From: Lentzea guizhouensis
GTDB lineage: Bacteria; Actinomycetota; Actinomycetes; Mycobacteriales; Pseudonocardiaceae
Assembly: GCF_001701025.1 (NCBI RefSeq)
Contig: NZ_CP016793.1
Location: 8,184,001 to 8,248,000, forward strand
DNA length: 64,000 nt
Direction of reading: 5' to 3'
In this document: in pieces, positions 1-8,410 of the stretch
How the letters are laid out: each line of letters begins with the position of its first letter
How positions within the stretch are numbered: position 1 is the stretch's first letter
Translations under genes and position numbers: made by a program
The notes under the pieces: generated by a model
What the model was told of the DNA's origin: nothing
Database searches by the model: none
The model's input: the letters and a program-made list of their open reading frames with translations, nothing else

Positions 1-612
1 CGTCCAGCTGCTGCTGATGCTCAGCCGCCCCCAGGACCACGACGACCTGGTCGCCTACCTCTCCGGCGGCCACGTGGACGGCTGCCTGCTGGTGAGCCTG
101 CACGGCGACGACCCGCTCCCCCACCGCTTGCACGCACTCGGCCTCCCGGTGGTCGTCGCCGGCAGGCCGCTGGGCTCGGCCGCGGTCCCGTTCGTCGACT
201 CGGACAACTTCACCGGCGGCCTGGAAGCGGCCCGGCACCTGGTGTCCCTCGGCCGCTCGCGGATGGCCACGGTGACGGGCCCGCGCGACATGGCAGCCGG
301 CCAGGACCGGCTGAGCGGCTGGCGGCGGGGCGCCGGCGGAGACCGGCCTGGCGGTGTGGCGGCGGACTCATCGGGGGGCTGCAGGTGCTGCACGCACGGG
401 GGCGGCGGGTGCCGCAGGACGTGGCGGTGGTGGGGTTCGACGACTCGCTGCTGGCCTCGACCGCGACCCCGCCGCTGACGACGGTGCGGCAGGACGTGGA
501 GGAGCTGGGGCGGACGCTGACGTGGAGGCTGTTCGCGGAGCTGGCCGGGGAGGACGGGCTGCCGCCGTCGCTGCTGCTGCCGACGTCGTTGGTGAGGCGG
601 GAGAGCGCGTAG
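1..612 (+). pseudogene. Broken LacI-family regulator, paralogue of CebR (5' end outside window)
   Basis: The translated fragments match the effector-binding half of the CebR-like regulator at 5393-6412. From base 2 the frame reads VQLLLMLSRP and continues through VAYLSGGHVDG, PFVDSDNF and TGPRDMAAGQDRLSGW. Near 325-345 one extra base and a loss of roughly 95 bases relative to the intact copy shift the frame. The rest resumes in another frame at about 364, with GLIGGLQVLHARG, DVAVVGFDDS and a C-terminus PTSLVRRESA that closely matches the paralogue's PTSLVRRASA. The helix-turn-helix half lies before the window. As read it cannot make a full repressor. It is either a decayed duplicate of cebR or an assembly error; the missing internal block favours true decay. 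Confidence 0.85.
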
Positions 613-775
613 GGGCGGCGCCGACCCGGATGCGCGCCGCGTGCCGTCCGGCGTTCCACCGACCACTCCGAGTGCGGCCACCCGCGTGAACCCCCACTCC
701 CCCAACCGGTCCCGCACCCGCCGAAGCGGTCTGTACCTGTACCCGCACCGAGCGTTAACCCAAACGACATCATTC

Positions 776-789
776 CGGGAACGCTCCCA
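776..789. promoter_or_regulatory. Degenerate CebR-type operator
   Basis: CGGGAACGCTCCCA matches 12 of 14 positions of the CebR/CelR palindrome TGGGAGCGCTCCCA and lies 127 bases before the perfect copy. It could be an auxiliary site for looping or cooperative binding. Confidence 0.5.
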
Positions 790-915
790 GTTTTCTCAAC
801 TGTGACCTCCGTCAAAACGACGAGGTCACCCCACCCACCAGCGTGGAAACGAGCAGCTCCCGGCCTGGGTGTGTCTTGACACACTCTCGACACCAGTACG
901 ACACTCACCGGCACC

Positions 916-929
916 TGGGAGCGCTCCCA
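916..929. promoter_or_regulatory. CebR operator upstream of cebE
   Basis: TGGGAGCGCTCCCA is a perfect 14-bp palindrome, identical to the established binding site of CebR in Streptomyces and CelR in Thermobifida. It lies 33 bases before the cebE start codon and just downstream of the TTGACA-containing promoter candidate. The regulator at the end of the operon (5393-6412) is the likely repressor, released by cellobiose or a related cello-oligosaccharide. Confidence 0.85.
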
Positions 930-962
930 GAATCCGCCCGCCGAGACCAGAGGAGTTCTCCC

Positions 963-2243
963 GTGCGACACCGTTGGGTCAGCGTGCTGATCTGTGCCGC
1001 CGTGTCCGCCACCGCCACGACCGCGTGCGGGTCGGGCGGGGCCGCTCAGACCGCAGACGGCAAGACCGAGCTGACCATCGCCACGTTCAACGAGTTCGGG
1101 TACGAGGAGCTGTTCAAGGAGTACGAGGCAGCCCACTCGGACATCAAGATCACGCAGCGCAAGACAGGTCAGGGGCAGCCGCACCACCAGAACCTGTTCA
1201 CCAAGCTCGGCGCCGGGTCCGGCCTCGCCGACATCGAAGGTGTCGAAGAGGGCTACCTCAGCCAGGTGATGTCGAAGTCCGGGCAGTTCAACGACCTCAA
1301 GGAGATCGGCCCCAAGGTCGAGGACGGTCGCTGGCTGCAGTGGAAGACCGACGCGATCACCAGCAAGGACGGCAAGCTCATCGGCTACGGCACGGACATC
1401 GGTCCGCTGGCCATGTGCTACCGCAAGGACCTGTTCGCGCAGGCCGGGCTGCCGTCCGACCCCGAGGGCGTGAAGGCGCTCTTCGCCACGTGGGACAGCT
1501 ACTTCGCCGCCGGTGACCAGTTCATCGCGAAGGTCCCCGGCGTCGCCTGGTTCGACAGCGCGGCGCAGGTCTACAACGCGATGCACAACCAGCTGGAGAC
1601 CGGCTACTACGACAAGTCCGACAAGCTCGTCGTGGACACCAACGCCGACATCAAGAAGGACTGGAACACCGTGACCGCGGCTGTCGCGAAGGGACAGTCG
1701 GCGCGGCTCGCGGCGTTCAGCCCCGAGTGGAACACGGGCTTCAAGCTCGGCAAGTTCGCCACCAAGACCTGCCCGTCGTGGATGCTCGGCGTGGTCGAGA
1801 CCCAGGCCGGTCCCGAGAACAAGGGCAAGTGGGCGGTCACCGACGCGTTCCCGAACGGTGGCGGCAACTGGGGCGGCTCGTACCTGACCGTGCCGAAGCA
1901 GAGCAAGAACGCGCAGAAGGCCGCCGAGCTCGCCGCGTGGCTGACCGCGCCGGAGCAGCAGATCAAGGCGTTCAAGGCCAAGGGCACCTTCCCCAGCCAG
2001 GTCAAGGCGCTCGACGCGCCGGAGCTGCTGGAGCAGACCAACGCCTACTTCGGTGACGTCAAGGCCGGCGCGCTGTTCGCCACGCAGGCCAAGAAGATCA
2101 AGGCCGCGCAGTACAAGGGCCCGGCCGATGGTCAGATCCAGGAGACCGTGTTCAGCCCGGCACTGCAGTCGGTCGAGCAGGGCAAGAACTCCGAAGAGGC
2201 GTGGAAGGCCGCTGTCGAGGGCGCTCAGAAGGCGGCCAAGTAG
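963..2243 (+). CDS. cebE: Cello-oligosaccharide ABC transporter, lipoprotein substrate-binding protein
   Basis: Extracellular family 1 solute-binding protein of 426 aa that would capture cellobiose or cellotriose outside the membrane and deliver it to the two permeases that follow. The GTG at 963 is preferred because GAGG lies 8-9 bases upstream and the N-terminus becomes a lipoprotein signal: MRHRWV, a hydrophobic run, then a lipobox ending ATTAC with the lipidated Cys near residue 21. An earlier in-frame start at 843 would put the CebR box inside the gene. The mature part begins ELTIATFNEFGYEELF, typical of CebE/NgcE-like proteins. The stop overlaps the next start by one base (TAGTG). Assignment to cellobiose rests on neighbours and the CebR box, not on binding residues. 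Confidence 0.85.
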   Translation: MRHRWVSVLICAAVSATATTACGSGGAAQTADGKTELTIATFNEFGYEELFKEYEAAHSDIKITQRKTGQGQPHHQNLFTKLGAGSGLADIEGVEEGYLSQVMSKSGQFNDLKEIGPKVEDGRWLQWKTDAITSKDGKLIGYGTDIGPLAMCYRKDLFAQAGLPSDPEGVKALFATWDSYFAAGDQFIAKVPGVAWFDSAAQVYNAMHNQLETGYYDKSDKLVVDTNADIKKDWNTVTAAVAKGQSARLAAFSPEWNTGFKLGKFATKTCPSWMLGVVETQAGPENKGKWAVTDAFPNGGGNWGGSYLTVPKQSKNAQKAAELAAWLTAPEQQIKAFKAKGTFPSQVKALDAPELLEQTNAYFGDVKAGALFATQAKKIKAAQYKGPADGQIQETVFSPALQSVEQGKNSEEAWKAAVEGAQKAAK

Positions 2244-3202
2244 TGACCGCCACTCTCTCCAAGGTGGACCGCGGGCGAGCACAGGAGGCTCGCCCGCGGC
2301 CTCCGCGGCGGTACCGGATGTCCCACGTGGACGCCAAGGTCTCGCCGTACCTGTTCGTCGCACCGTTCTTCGTGCTCTTCGGTGCCATCGGGCTGTTCCC
2401 GTTGCTGTACACGGCCTACGTCTCCCTGTTCGACTGGGAGGTGGGCGCCGACGAGCCGCTGTTCATCGGCCTCGAGAACTACCGGACGTTGTTCGACGAC
2501 GGCCAGTTCTGGAACGCGCTGTTCAACACGTTCAGCATCTTCCTGCTCTCGAGCGTCCCGCAGATCATCGTCGCGGTCGTGATCGCCGCGCTGCTGAACG
2601 CCAACCTGCGCGCCCGCACCGGGTGGCGGATGGGCGTGCTGCTGCCCTACGTCGCGAGCCTCGTGGCGTTGACGATCATCTTCGGCAACCTGTTCGGCCC
2701 GCAGTACGGTCTGGTGAACGACGTGCTCGGCCTGATCGGCATCAGCCCGATCGACTGGCAGGCCAGCACCTTCGGCAGCCACGTCGCGATCGCGTCCATG
2801 GTCAACTGGCGGTGGACCGGGTACAACGCGCTGATCATCCTCGCCGCGATGCAGGCGATCCCGCGCGACGTGTACGAGGCGGCGCTGGTGGACGGCGCGA
2901 GCGCGTTGCGGCGGTTCTTCAGCATCACGCTCCCGATGCTGAAGCCCACGCTGATCTTCGTGATCGTCACCTCGACGATCGGCGGCCTGCAGATCTTCAC
3001 CGAGCCCAAGCTGTTCGAGCCGTCGGGCGGCAGCGGCGGTGGCTCGGAGCACCAGTACCAGACCGTCGTGCTCTACCTGTACCAGACGGCCTTCCAGGGG
3101 CTCGACCTCGGTTACGCCTCCGCGATCGCGTGGACGCTGTTCCTGGTCGTGATCGGTGTCGCGGTCCTCAACTTCTTCCTCACCAGGAGGGCCGTCAAAT
3201 GA
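2243..3202 (+). CDS. cebF: Cello-oligosaccharide ABC transporter permease 1
   Basis: MalF-type inner-membrane permease of 319 aa with about six membrane segments; the first spans the region after VSPYLFVAPFFVLFG. The loop EAALVDGASALRRFFSITLPML is the conserved EAA motif that docks the ATPase. GTG at 2243 overlaps the cebE stop by one base; an ATG at 2318 is a less likely alternative because the tight coupling would be lost. No ATPase gene is present in the window, as usual for this family, where a shared MsiK-type ATPase encoded elsewhere serves several importers (known for Streptomyces, inferred here). Confidence 0.87.
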   Translation: MTATLSKVDRGRAQEARPRPPRRYRMSHVDAKVSPYLFVAPFFVLFGAIGLFPLLYTAYVSLFDWEVGADEPLFIGLENYRTLFDDGQFWNALFNTFSIFLLSSVPQIIVAVVIAALLNANLRARTGWRMGVLLPYVASLVALTIIFGNLFGPQYGLVNDVLGLIGISPIDWQASTFGSHVAIASMVNWRWTGYNALIILAAMQAIPRDVYEAALVDGASALRRFFSITLPMLKPTLIFVIVTSTIGGLQIFTEPKLFEPSGGSGGGSEHQYQTVVLYLYQTAFQGLDLGYASAIAWTLFLVVIGVAVLNFFLTRRAVK

Positions 3203-4014
3203 CGAAGCGACCGTCCTTCGCGATCTACGGCATCCTCGCCGCGTTCGTGCTCGGCTCCGCTTTCCCGTTCTACTGGTCGTTCCTCGTCGCGAGCCGCGAC
3301 AACTCGGTGCTGACCGGTGACTTCACGCTGGTCCCCGGCGGGAACTTCTGGTCGAACGCCGTGCGCGTGTTCGACACGGTCCCGTTCTGGAAGGCACTGG
3401 GCAACAGCTTCATCGTGTCCGGCACGGTGACGCTGTCGGTGGTGCTGCTCTCGACGCTGGCCGGGTTCGCGTTCGCCAAGCTGCGGTTCCGCGGCCGCGG
3501 CGTGCTGTTCCTGTTCGTCGTGGCGACGCTCGCGGTGCCGACCCAGCTCGGCATCATCCCGCTCTACATGGCGATGGCCGAGTTCGGCTGGGCCGGTGAG
3601 CTGGAAGCCGTGATCGTGCCGAACCTCGTCACCGCGTTCGGCGTGTTCTGGATGCGGCAGTACCTCCTCGACGCCATCCCCGACGAACTGGTCGAGGCGG
3701 CGCGGATGGACGGCTGCAGCCTGTGGCGCACGTTCTGGCACGTGGCGCTGCCCGCTGCCCGCCCGGCGGCCGCGATGCTGGGTGTGTTCACGTTCATGCA
3801 GTCCTGGAACGACTTCCTCTGGCCGCTCGTCGTGCTCAACGCCGACAACCCGACTCTCCAGGTCGCCCTGGAGAAGCTGCAGAGCGGCTACTACGTCGAC
3901 TACTCGCTCGTGCTCGCCGGGACCACGCTCGCCACGGTTCCGGTTCTCATCGTGTTCCTCGTGCTCGGGCGGCAGATCGTCGCCGGTGTGATGCAGGGCG
4001 CCGTCAAGGGGTGA
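3199..4014 (+). CDS. cebG: Cello-oligosaccharide ABC transporter permease 2
   Basis: MalG-type permease of 271 aa and partner of the preceding permease. It has six predicted membrane spans and the EAA-type loop VEAARMDGCSLWRTFWHVALP. The ATG at 3199 overlaps the preceding stop by four bases (ATGA), with AGGAGG about 9 bases upstream, so the two permeases are translationally coupled. It is followed after two bases by the beta-glucosidase gene, placing uptake and cleavage in one transcript. Confidence 0.87.
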   Translation: MTKRPSFAIYGILAAFVLGSAFPFYWSFLVASRDNSVLTGDFTLVPGGNFWSNAVRVFDTVPFWKALGNSFIVSGTVTLSVVLLSTLAGFAFAKLRFRGRGVLFLFVVATLAVPTQLGIIPLYMAMAEFGWAGELEAVIVPNLVTAFGVFWMRQYLLDAIPDELVEAARMDGCSLWRTFWHVALPAARPAAAMLGVFTFMQSWNDFLWPLVVLNADNPTLQVALEKLQSGYYVDYSLVLAGTTLATVPVLIVFLVLGRQIVAGVMQGAVKG

Positions 4015-4016
4015 AA

Positions 4017-5396
4017 ATGGAGAACATTGTTTTCCCGCAGGGTTTTCTGTGGGGAGCCGCGACCGCGGCGTTCCAGGTTGAAGGCGCGACCGGCATGGAC
4101 GGCCGCACCGACTCCATCTGGGACGCGTTCTGCCGGGTGCCCGGCAAGGTCGTCGGCGGCGACTGCGGCGAACCCGCAGCCGACCACTACCGGCGGTTCG
4201 AGCAGGACGTCGCCATGATGGCCGACCTCGGCCTGAAGGCCTACCGGTTCTCGATCGCGTGGCCGCGGGTGCGCCCGGACGGCGGCGAGGTGAACCCCAA
4301 GGGCCTGGACTTCTACCAGCGGCTCGTGGACACGTTGCTGGCGCACGACATCGTGCCGTGGCCGACGCTGTACCACTGGGACCTGCCGCAGACGCTGGAG
4401 GAGCAGGGCGGCTGGACGTCACGCGAGACCGCGTACCGGTTCGCCGACTACGCGGCGGCGGCCGTCGAGGCGCTCGGTGACCGGGTCGGCACCTGGACGA
4501 CGTTGAACGAGCCGTGGTGCTCGGCGTTCCTCGGGTACGCGGCCGGCGTGCACGCGCCCGGCCGGACCGACCCGAAGGCCGCCGTCGCCGCGGTGCACCA
4601 CCTGCTGCTCGGCCACGGGCTCGCCGCGGACGCCATCCGCGCCGCCCAGCCGGAGTCCAAGGTGGGCATCACGCTCAACATGTACCCGATCATCCCGGTG
4701 GACGCCGGTGACCCGGCGGACCTCGACGTCGCGCGCCGGCTCGACGGGCTGCAGCAGCGGATCTTCCTGGACCCGTTGCTGCGCGGCGAGTACCCGGCCG
4801 ACATCCTCGCGGACCTCGAACCGTACGGGATCCACGAGCACATCAAGGACGGCGACCTCGACATCATCTCAGCGCCGATGGACATGCTTGGCGTGAACTA
4901 CTACTCCGAGCACTACGTCAGCGCGTCGCCGAACGGCAGTGACAGCGCGCCGTCGCCGTGGGTCGGCGTGCAGCACGCGTCGTTCCCCCGCCGTGACGCT
5001 CCCCGCACCGACATGGACTGGGAAGTCCACCCGGACGGCCTCACCGCCGTGCTGCTGCGGCTGCACCACGACTACCCGCGCCTTCCGCTCTACATCACCG
5101 AGAACGGTGCCGCGTTCCGCGACGACTTCTCGGTCAACGGCGCGATCGACGACGTCGACCGGACCGGGTTCATCGCCTCGCACCTGCGTGCGGCGCACAC
5201 GGCCATCGAGGCGGGCGTCGACCTGCGCGGCTACTTCTGCTGGTCGCTGCTGGACAACTTCGAGTGGGCAGAGGGGTACGCGAAGCGGTTCGGCATCGTC
5301 CACGTCGACTACGCGACCCAGGCCCGCACGCCGAAGATGAGTGCGAGGTGGTTCAGCCGGGTGGCCCGCGACAACGCGTTGGTCGCCGTCTCATGA
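4017..5396 (+). CDS. bglC: Intracellular GH1 beta-glucosidase
   Basis: Glycoside hydrolase family 1 enzyme of 459 aa that would hydrolyse imported cellobiose and short cello-oligosaccharides to glucose in the cytoplasm. It has no signal peptide. The start FPQGFLWGAATAAFQVEGA is the GH1 N-terminal signature. The acid/base Glu lies in TLNEPW (about residue 165) and the nucleophile Glu in YITENGA (about residue 363), both in the normal context. The C-terminal FEWAEGYAKRFGIVHVDY is also typical. The gene begins two bases after cebG stops and overlaps the regulator start by four bases. In Streptomyces the matching gene is bglC and is repressed by CebR. Confidence 0.92.
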   Translation: MENIVFPQGFLWGAATAAFQVEGATGMDGRTDSIWDAFCRVPGKVVGGDCGEPAADHYRRFEQDVAMMADLGLKAYRFSIAWPRVRPDGGEVNPKGLDFYQRLVDTLLAHDIVPWPTLYHWDLPQTLEEQGGWTSRETAYRFADYAAAAVEALGDRVGTWTTLNEPWCSAFLGYAAGVHAPGRTDPKAAVAAVHHLLLGHGLAADAIRAAQPESKVGITLNMYPIIPVDAGDPADLDVARRLDGLQQRIFLDPLLRGEYPADILADLEPYGIHEHIKDGDLDIISAPMDMLGVNYYSEHYVSASPNGSDSAPSPWVGVQHASFPRRDAPRTDMDWEVHPDGLTAVLLRLHHDYPRLPLYITENGAAFRDDFSVNGAIDDVDRTGFIASHLRAAHTAIEAGVDLRGYFCWSLLDNFEWAEGYAKRFGIVHVDYATQARTPKMSARWFSRVARDNALVAVS

Positions 5397-6412
5397 CGGA
5401 AGGCAGGAGTCGCCGCCCCGGCCCGCGCATCGAGGAGGTAGCGCGCGTGGCCGGGGTGTCGAAGTCCACCGTCTCGCGGGTCATCAACGGCGAGAAGTAC
5501 GTGAGCGACCGGTCGCGCCAGTCCGTGCACCGCGCGATCGCCCTGCTCGGGTACAGCCCCAACCACGCCGCGCGCACGCTGGCCGGTTCCAAGGCCAACG
5601 CGATCGCGCTGGTGATCTCCGAGCAGGGCAGCCGCGTGCTGGCCGACCCGTTCTTCGCCGGCGTGCTGCGCGGGGTGCACGCCGAGCTGGCCGGGCGGCA
5701 CGTGCAGCTCCTGCTGATGATGAACCAGCCGATGGACGGCGAGGACCAGGTCGCCTACCTCACCGGCGGGCACGTGGACGGCGCGCTCGTCGTGAGCCTG
5801 CACGGCGAGGACCCGTTGCCGCGGACGTTGCACGAGGCGGGGCTGCCCATCGTGGTGGGCGGCCGCCCCCTCGTGGGCGGCACCGTCCCGTTCGTCGACT
5901 CGGACAACTTCAACGGCTCGCTCGAAGCCGTGCGCCTGCTCGTGTCGCTGGGCCGGGAGAAGATCGCCACCATCGCGGGCCCGCGCGACATGGCGGTGGG
6001 CATGGACCGGCTCAGCGGCTGGCGGTGCGGCCTCGCCGAGCACGGCCTGGGCGTGTCCCTGGTGGTGCACAGCGACTTCACCCCGGAAGCAGGCGCGCTG
6101 GCGATGGAGGAGCTGCTGCGGCGGGCACCCGACCTCGACGCGGTGTTCGTCGCGGCGGACATCATGGCGCTCGGTGCCCTGCGCGTGCTGCAGGCCCGCG
6201 GCTACCGCATCCCGGCCGACGTGGCGGTGGTCGGGTTCGACGACTCGGTGCTCGCCTCGAACGCCGTGCCGCCGCTGACCACCGTGCGGCAGGACCTGGA
6301 GCAGTTCGGCCGCACGATGACCTGGCGGCTGCTCGCGGAGCTGGCCGGCGAGGACAAGCTGCCGCTGTCGATGCTGCTGCCGACCTCGCTGGTGCGGCGG
6401 GCGAGCGCCTGA
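5393..6412 (+). CDS. cebR: LacI-family repressor of the cellobiose operon
   Basis: 339-aa LacI/GalR regulator. The N-terminal helix-turn-helix reads IEEVARVAGVSKSTVSRVING (residues about 11-32), followed by the hinge and a periplasmic-binding-protein-like effector domain (FVDSDNF, VAVVGFDDS, PPLTTVRQD). ATG at 5393 overlaps the bglC stop (ATGA). It is the last gene of the operon rather than a separate gene beside it, so it would be autoregulated through the 916-929 operator. A paralogue with matching C-terminal sequence is broken at 1-612. Assignment as CebR rests on the perfect TGGGAGCGCTCCCA box in front of the operon and on the transported sugar inferred from bglC. Confidence 0.85.
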   Translation: MTEGRSRRPGPRIEEVARVAGVSKSTVSRVINGEKYVSDRSRQSVHRAIALLGYSPNHAARTLAGSKANAIALVISEQGSRVLADPFFAGVLRGVHAELAGRHVQLLLMMNQPMDGEDQVAYLTGGHVDGALVVSLHGEDPLPRTLHEAGLPIVVGGRPLVGGTVPFVDSDNFNGSLEAVRLLVSLGREKIATIAGPRDMAVGMDRLSGWRCGLAEHGLGVSLVVHSDFTPEAGALAMEELLRRAPDLDAVFVAADIMALGALRVLQARGYRIPADVAVVGFDDSVLASNAVPPLTTVRQDLEQFGRTMTWRLLAELAGEDKLPLSMLLPTSLVRRASA

Positions 6413-6517
6413 TCGTTCGCCCGCCGTCGAACGCATTCGACGCCGAAGGAGTTGAACCGGCGTCAGGACCAGGCCGTACTACCTGGTGCGTGCGGAAGCG
6501 GAGAACGGGGGTCGCGA

Positions 6518-6823
6518 GTGCGGGCAGGCAGGTTCTCCGGGGACGACTCCCCGGAACTCTCCGAGACGGCGGTGCTGCGCGTGCTGTGGATGACCGCGCA
6601 GGGCATGGTGTGGCCGTGGCTGCTGCAGAGCATGTGCCGCAGGGACGCCATCGAACGCGCCGTGCGGACCGAGCTGATCTCACCGCCGGTCGGTGAGCAC
6701 CTCGGCTACCACATCACGGACGCGGGACGGCGGCGGATCGTGGACTGGTACGAGGAGCACCGGCCCGGCGCCGACGTGGCGGCAGCCGATGCCGAGGAAT
6801 GGCGCGCGGTCACGTTGCGCTGA
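6518..6823 (+). CDS. Small protein of unknown function, possibly winged-helix-like
   Basis: 101 aa if GTG 6518 is used, which has a GGGGG run about 7 bases upstream; a TTG at 6452 is also in frame but its Shine-Dalgarno sequence abuts the codon. I do not recognise the family. The segment SETAVLRVLWMTAQGMVWPWLL could be helix-rich, and LGYHITDAGRRRIVDWYEEHRP resembles the wing and tail of small winged-helix regulators. This is weak evidence. There is no signal peptide. It stands alone between the cellobiose operon and a convergent reductase gene. Confidence 0.55.
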   Translation: MRAGRFSGDDSPELSETAVLRVLWMTAQGMVWPWLLQSMCRRDAIERAVRTELISPPVGEHLGYHITDAGRRRIVDWYEEHRPGADVAAADAEEWRAVTLR

Positions 6824-6870
6824 GGTGCGGGCGCGGGCTCGACGCCCGCGCTCCACGTTCCACCAGCAGG

Positions 6871-7416
6871 TCAGACGCGTGCGGCCAGGCCCTCGATGAC
6901 CACGCCCAGCTTCTCGGTCACCTCGGGGTCCTCCACCGGGTGCAGGTCGGCGAACCGGACCACCGAGCCCGGGATCGACAACGTCAGGTCCTCGGCGACG
7001 TCGGCGCCGGCGATGCGGACGGCCTTGCGGGCCTCGTCCTGCGCCCACACGCCGCCGTACTGGCCGAACGCGGTGCCGACGACGGCGACCGGCTTGCCGG
7101 ACAGCGCACCGGCGCCGTAAGGGCGGGAGAGCCAGTCGATGGCGTTCTTCAGCACCGCGGGGATGGTGCCGTTGTACTCGGGCGAGACCAGCAGCAGCGC
7201 GTCGGCCTCCTTCGCGGCGTCGCGCAGCTTGGCGGCCTGTGCGGGCACGGTGCCCTCGGCGTCGATGTCCTCGTTGTAGAACGGCACGGCGTCCAGGCCT
7301 TCGAACAGGCCGACCTCGACGTGCTCCGGCGCGATCTGCACGGCGGCCTCGGCGAGCCTGCGGTTGTGCGATCCGGCGCGGAGGCTGCCGACGAGGGTGA
7401 GGATGCGGACGGCCAT
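6871..7416 (-). CDS. NADPH-dependent FMN reductase family protein
   Basis: 181-aa flavodoxin-fold protein. The N-terminus ILTLVGSLRAGSHNRRLAEAA contains the phosphate-binding loop of the NADPH-dependent FMN reductase/azoreductase family. SPEYNGTIPAVLKNAIDWLSRPYG is the family signature that contacts flavin. The likely role is two-electron reduction of flavin, quinone or azo compounds in the cytoplasm. AGGAG lies seven bases before the ATG. The divergent gene on the other side is a TetR-type regulator, and the 83-base gap has a palindrome CCCG-ATTAAA-CGGG, suggesting local control. Exact substrate is unknown. Confidence 0.85.
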   Translation of the reverse strand: MAVRILTLVGSLRAGSHNRRLAEAAVQIAPEHVEVGLFEGLDAVPFYNEDIDAEGTVPAQAAKLRDAAKEADALLLVSPEYNGTIPAVLKNAIDWLSRPYGAGALSGKPVAVVGTAFGQYGGVWAQDEARKAVRIAGADVAEDLTLSIPGSVVRFADLHPVEDPEVTEKLGVVIEGLAARV

Positions 7417-7450
7417 GGAGAACTCCTGAGGTGCGGGTCTGACAGGGTCA

Positions 7451-7464
7451 CCCGATTAAACGGG
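7451..7464. promoter_or_regulatory. Palindrome between divergent reductase and tetR genes
   Basis: CCCG and CGGG arms flank ATTAAA in the short divergent gap between the FMN reductase (start 7416) and the TetR gene (start 7500). Position suggests an operator for the TetR protein. The arms are short, so this is tentative. Confidence 0.35.
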
Positions 7465-7499
7465 ACGCGGCCCGCTTGTCTTCCGGATAGGCTGCGGAG

Positions 7500-8104
7500 G
7501 TGATCGACAGCACATCCCTGCCCCTCGTCGGTGCGGGCAGACCCCTGCGCGCGGACGCGGTGCGCAACCAGGCCAGGCTGCTGGAGGCGGCGGCCCGGCT
7601 GGCGGCCGAACGCGGCGCGGCGGCCCTCACGATGGAGGCGGTCGCGGTAGCGGCCGGGGTCGGCAAGGGCACGGTGTCGCGGCGCTTCGGCGACCGCAAC
7701 GGGCTGCTGCAGGCCCTGCTCGACCACGCGGAACGGCAGTTCCAGGAGGCGTTCCTGAGCGGCCCGCCCCGTTGGGCCCCCAACCCCGCGCTGCTGACCG
7801 GCTGCACGCGTTCGGACCGGCCCTGCTGCACCACGAGCGCGCCCACCTCGACCTCTACCTGGCCGCGGAACCCGGGCCCGGCCGGCGGTTCGCGGTCCCG
7901 GCCAAGCGGCTGCGGCACGCCCACGTCGTGACGCTGGTGCGCGCGCTGCTCCCGGACGCCGACGCCGAGCTGCTCGCCCACACGTTGCTCGCCTCGGTCG
8001 ACCTGGTCCTGGCCGACCACCTGGTCCGCGTGCACGGCATGGCGGTGGACCGGGTGGAGGCGGGCTGGCACGACCTGGTCGACCGGCTGCTCACTCGAGG
8101 TTGA
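7500..8104 (+). pseudogene. TetR-family regulator with a frameshift
   Basis: The first frame encodes a normal TetR DNA-binding domain: [42 protein letters not shown]. It then loses homology after FLSGPPRW. The second frame, usable from about 7772, carries a normal TetR C-terminal half (ADRLHAFGPALLHHERAHLDLYL to VDRLLTRG). The switch occurs close to a run of C residues near 7775-7785, so one base may have been miscalled. If real, the regulator is truncated to its DNA-binding part plus about 45 unrelated residues. It is divergent from the FMN reductase gene and overlaps the end of the larE remnant by 14 bases. Confidence 0.75.
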
Positions 8105-8265
8105 GCGCACCCGACCGGAACACGGCGAGCTCGGCCGCGTCGAACCCGGCGGCCTTCACCGCCTCGGCCACTCCTCTTCTGACCCGCGGCAGCTCGACCA
8201 GCTGCGGGTCGAGCTCGACCCGGCCGACGTCGCCGAGGTCGCGCACCCGCAGGTCCCGCGACGGC
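8091..8265 (-). pseudogene. 3' remnant of larE (sulfur transferase for the LarA cofactor)
   Basis: Translation gives about 58 residues ending in VAEAVKAAGF and FRSGALNLE, with DLRVRDLGDVGRVEL upstream. This resembles the C-terminus of LarE, the sacrificial sulfur transferase that makes the nickel-pincer nucleotide of lactate racemase. There is no start codon and no PP-loop ATPase domain. It joins directly, in a different frame, to a larB fragment, so a deletion removed the 3' part of larB, any larC and most of larE. Identification is by memory of the family tail and should be searched. Confidence 0.6.
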
Positions 8266-8410
8266 CGTCGTTGTGCCGCACCAGAGTGCGGACGATTGCC
8301 ACGACCTGATCCGCGGTCTTGCCGGTGCCGTACACCACCTCCGGCAGCCCTTGGCGGGCCTCGCGGCCGACGTCGACCCTGGCAAAACCGAGGTCCACGG
8401 CCTCGCTGTC
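8262..8410 (-). pseudogene. 5' remnant of larB (cofactor carboxylase)
   Basis: The minus-strand frame reads DLGFARVD, REARQGLPEVVYGTGKT and VVAIVRTLVRHNDG, which is the N-terminal segment of LarB, the enzyme that carboxylates and hydrolyses nicotinate adenine dinucleotide for the LarA cofactor. The normal first ~30 residues are replaced by a dispersed repeat (8411-8466) and the C-terminal AIRC-like catalytic domain is absent. At about 8262 it runs out of frame into the larE remnant. It cannot be functional. Confidence 0.65.

Larger units (their letters stand above)
613..962. other. Intergenic regulatory region upstream of cebE
   Basis: About 350 bases with no credible gene. It holds two CebR-type palindromes (776-789 and 916-929), a half site GAGCGTTAACC near 751, and a possible promoter with -35 TTGACA at 876-881 followed by a weak -10 around 900-905. 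The second palindrome would then lie at or just after the transcription start, a repressing position. Confidence 0.6.

Noticed and set aside
210..2363. Very long open frame on the minus strand opposite the lacI remnant and cebE
   Set aside because: It is Arg/Gly/Leu-rich with no domain and mirrors the third-codon GC bias of cebE; many similar antisense frames occur throughout this high-GC window.
6426..6441. GTCGAA-CGCA-TTCGAC inverted repeat after cebR, with similar TCGAA/TTCGA palindromes at 26750 and 45136
   Set aside because: Spacing differs at each place (4, 0 and 5 bases between TCGAA and TTCGA) and the contexts are unrelated, so a common operator is not supported.
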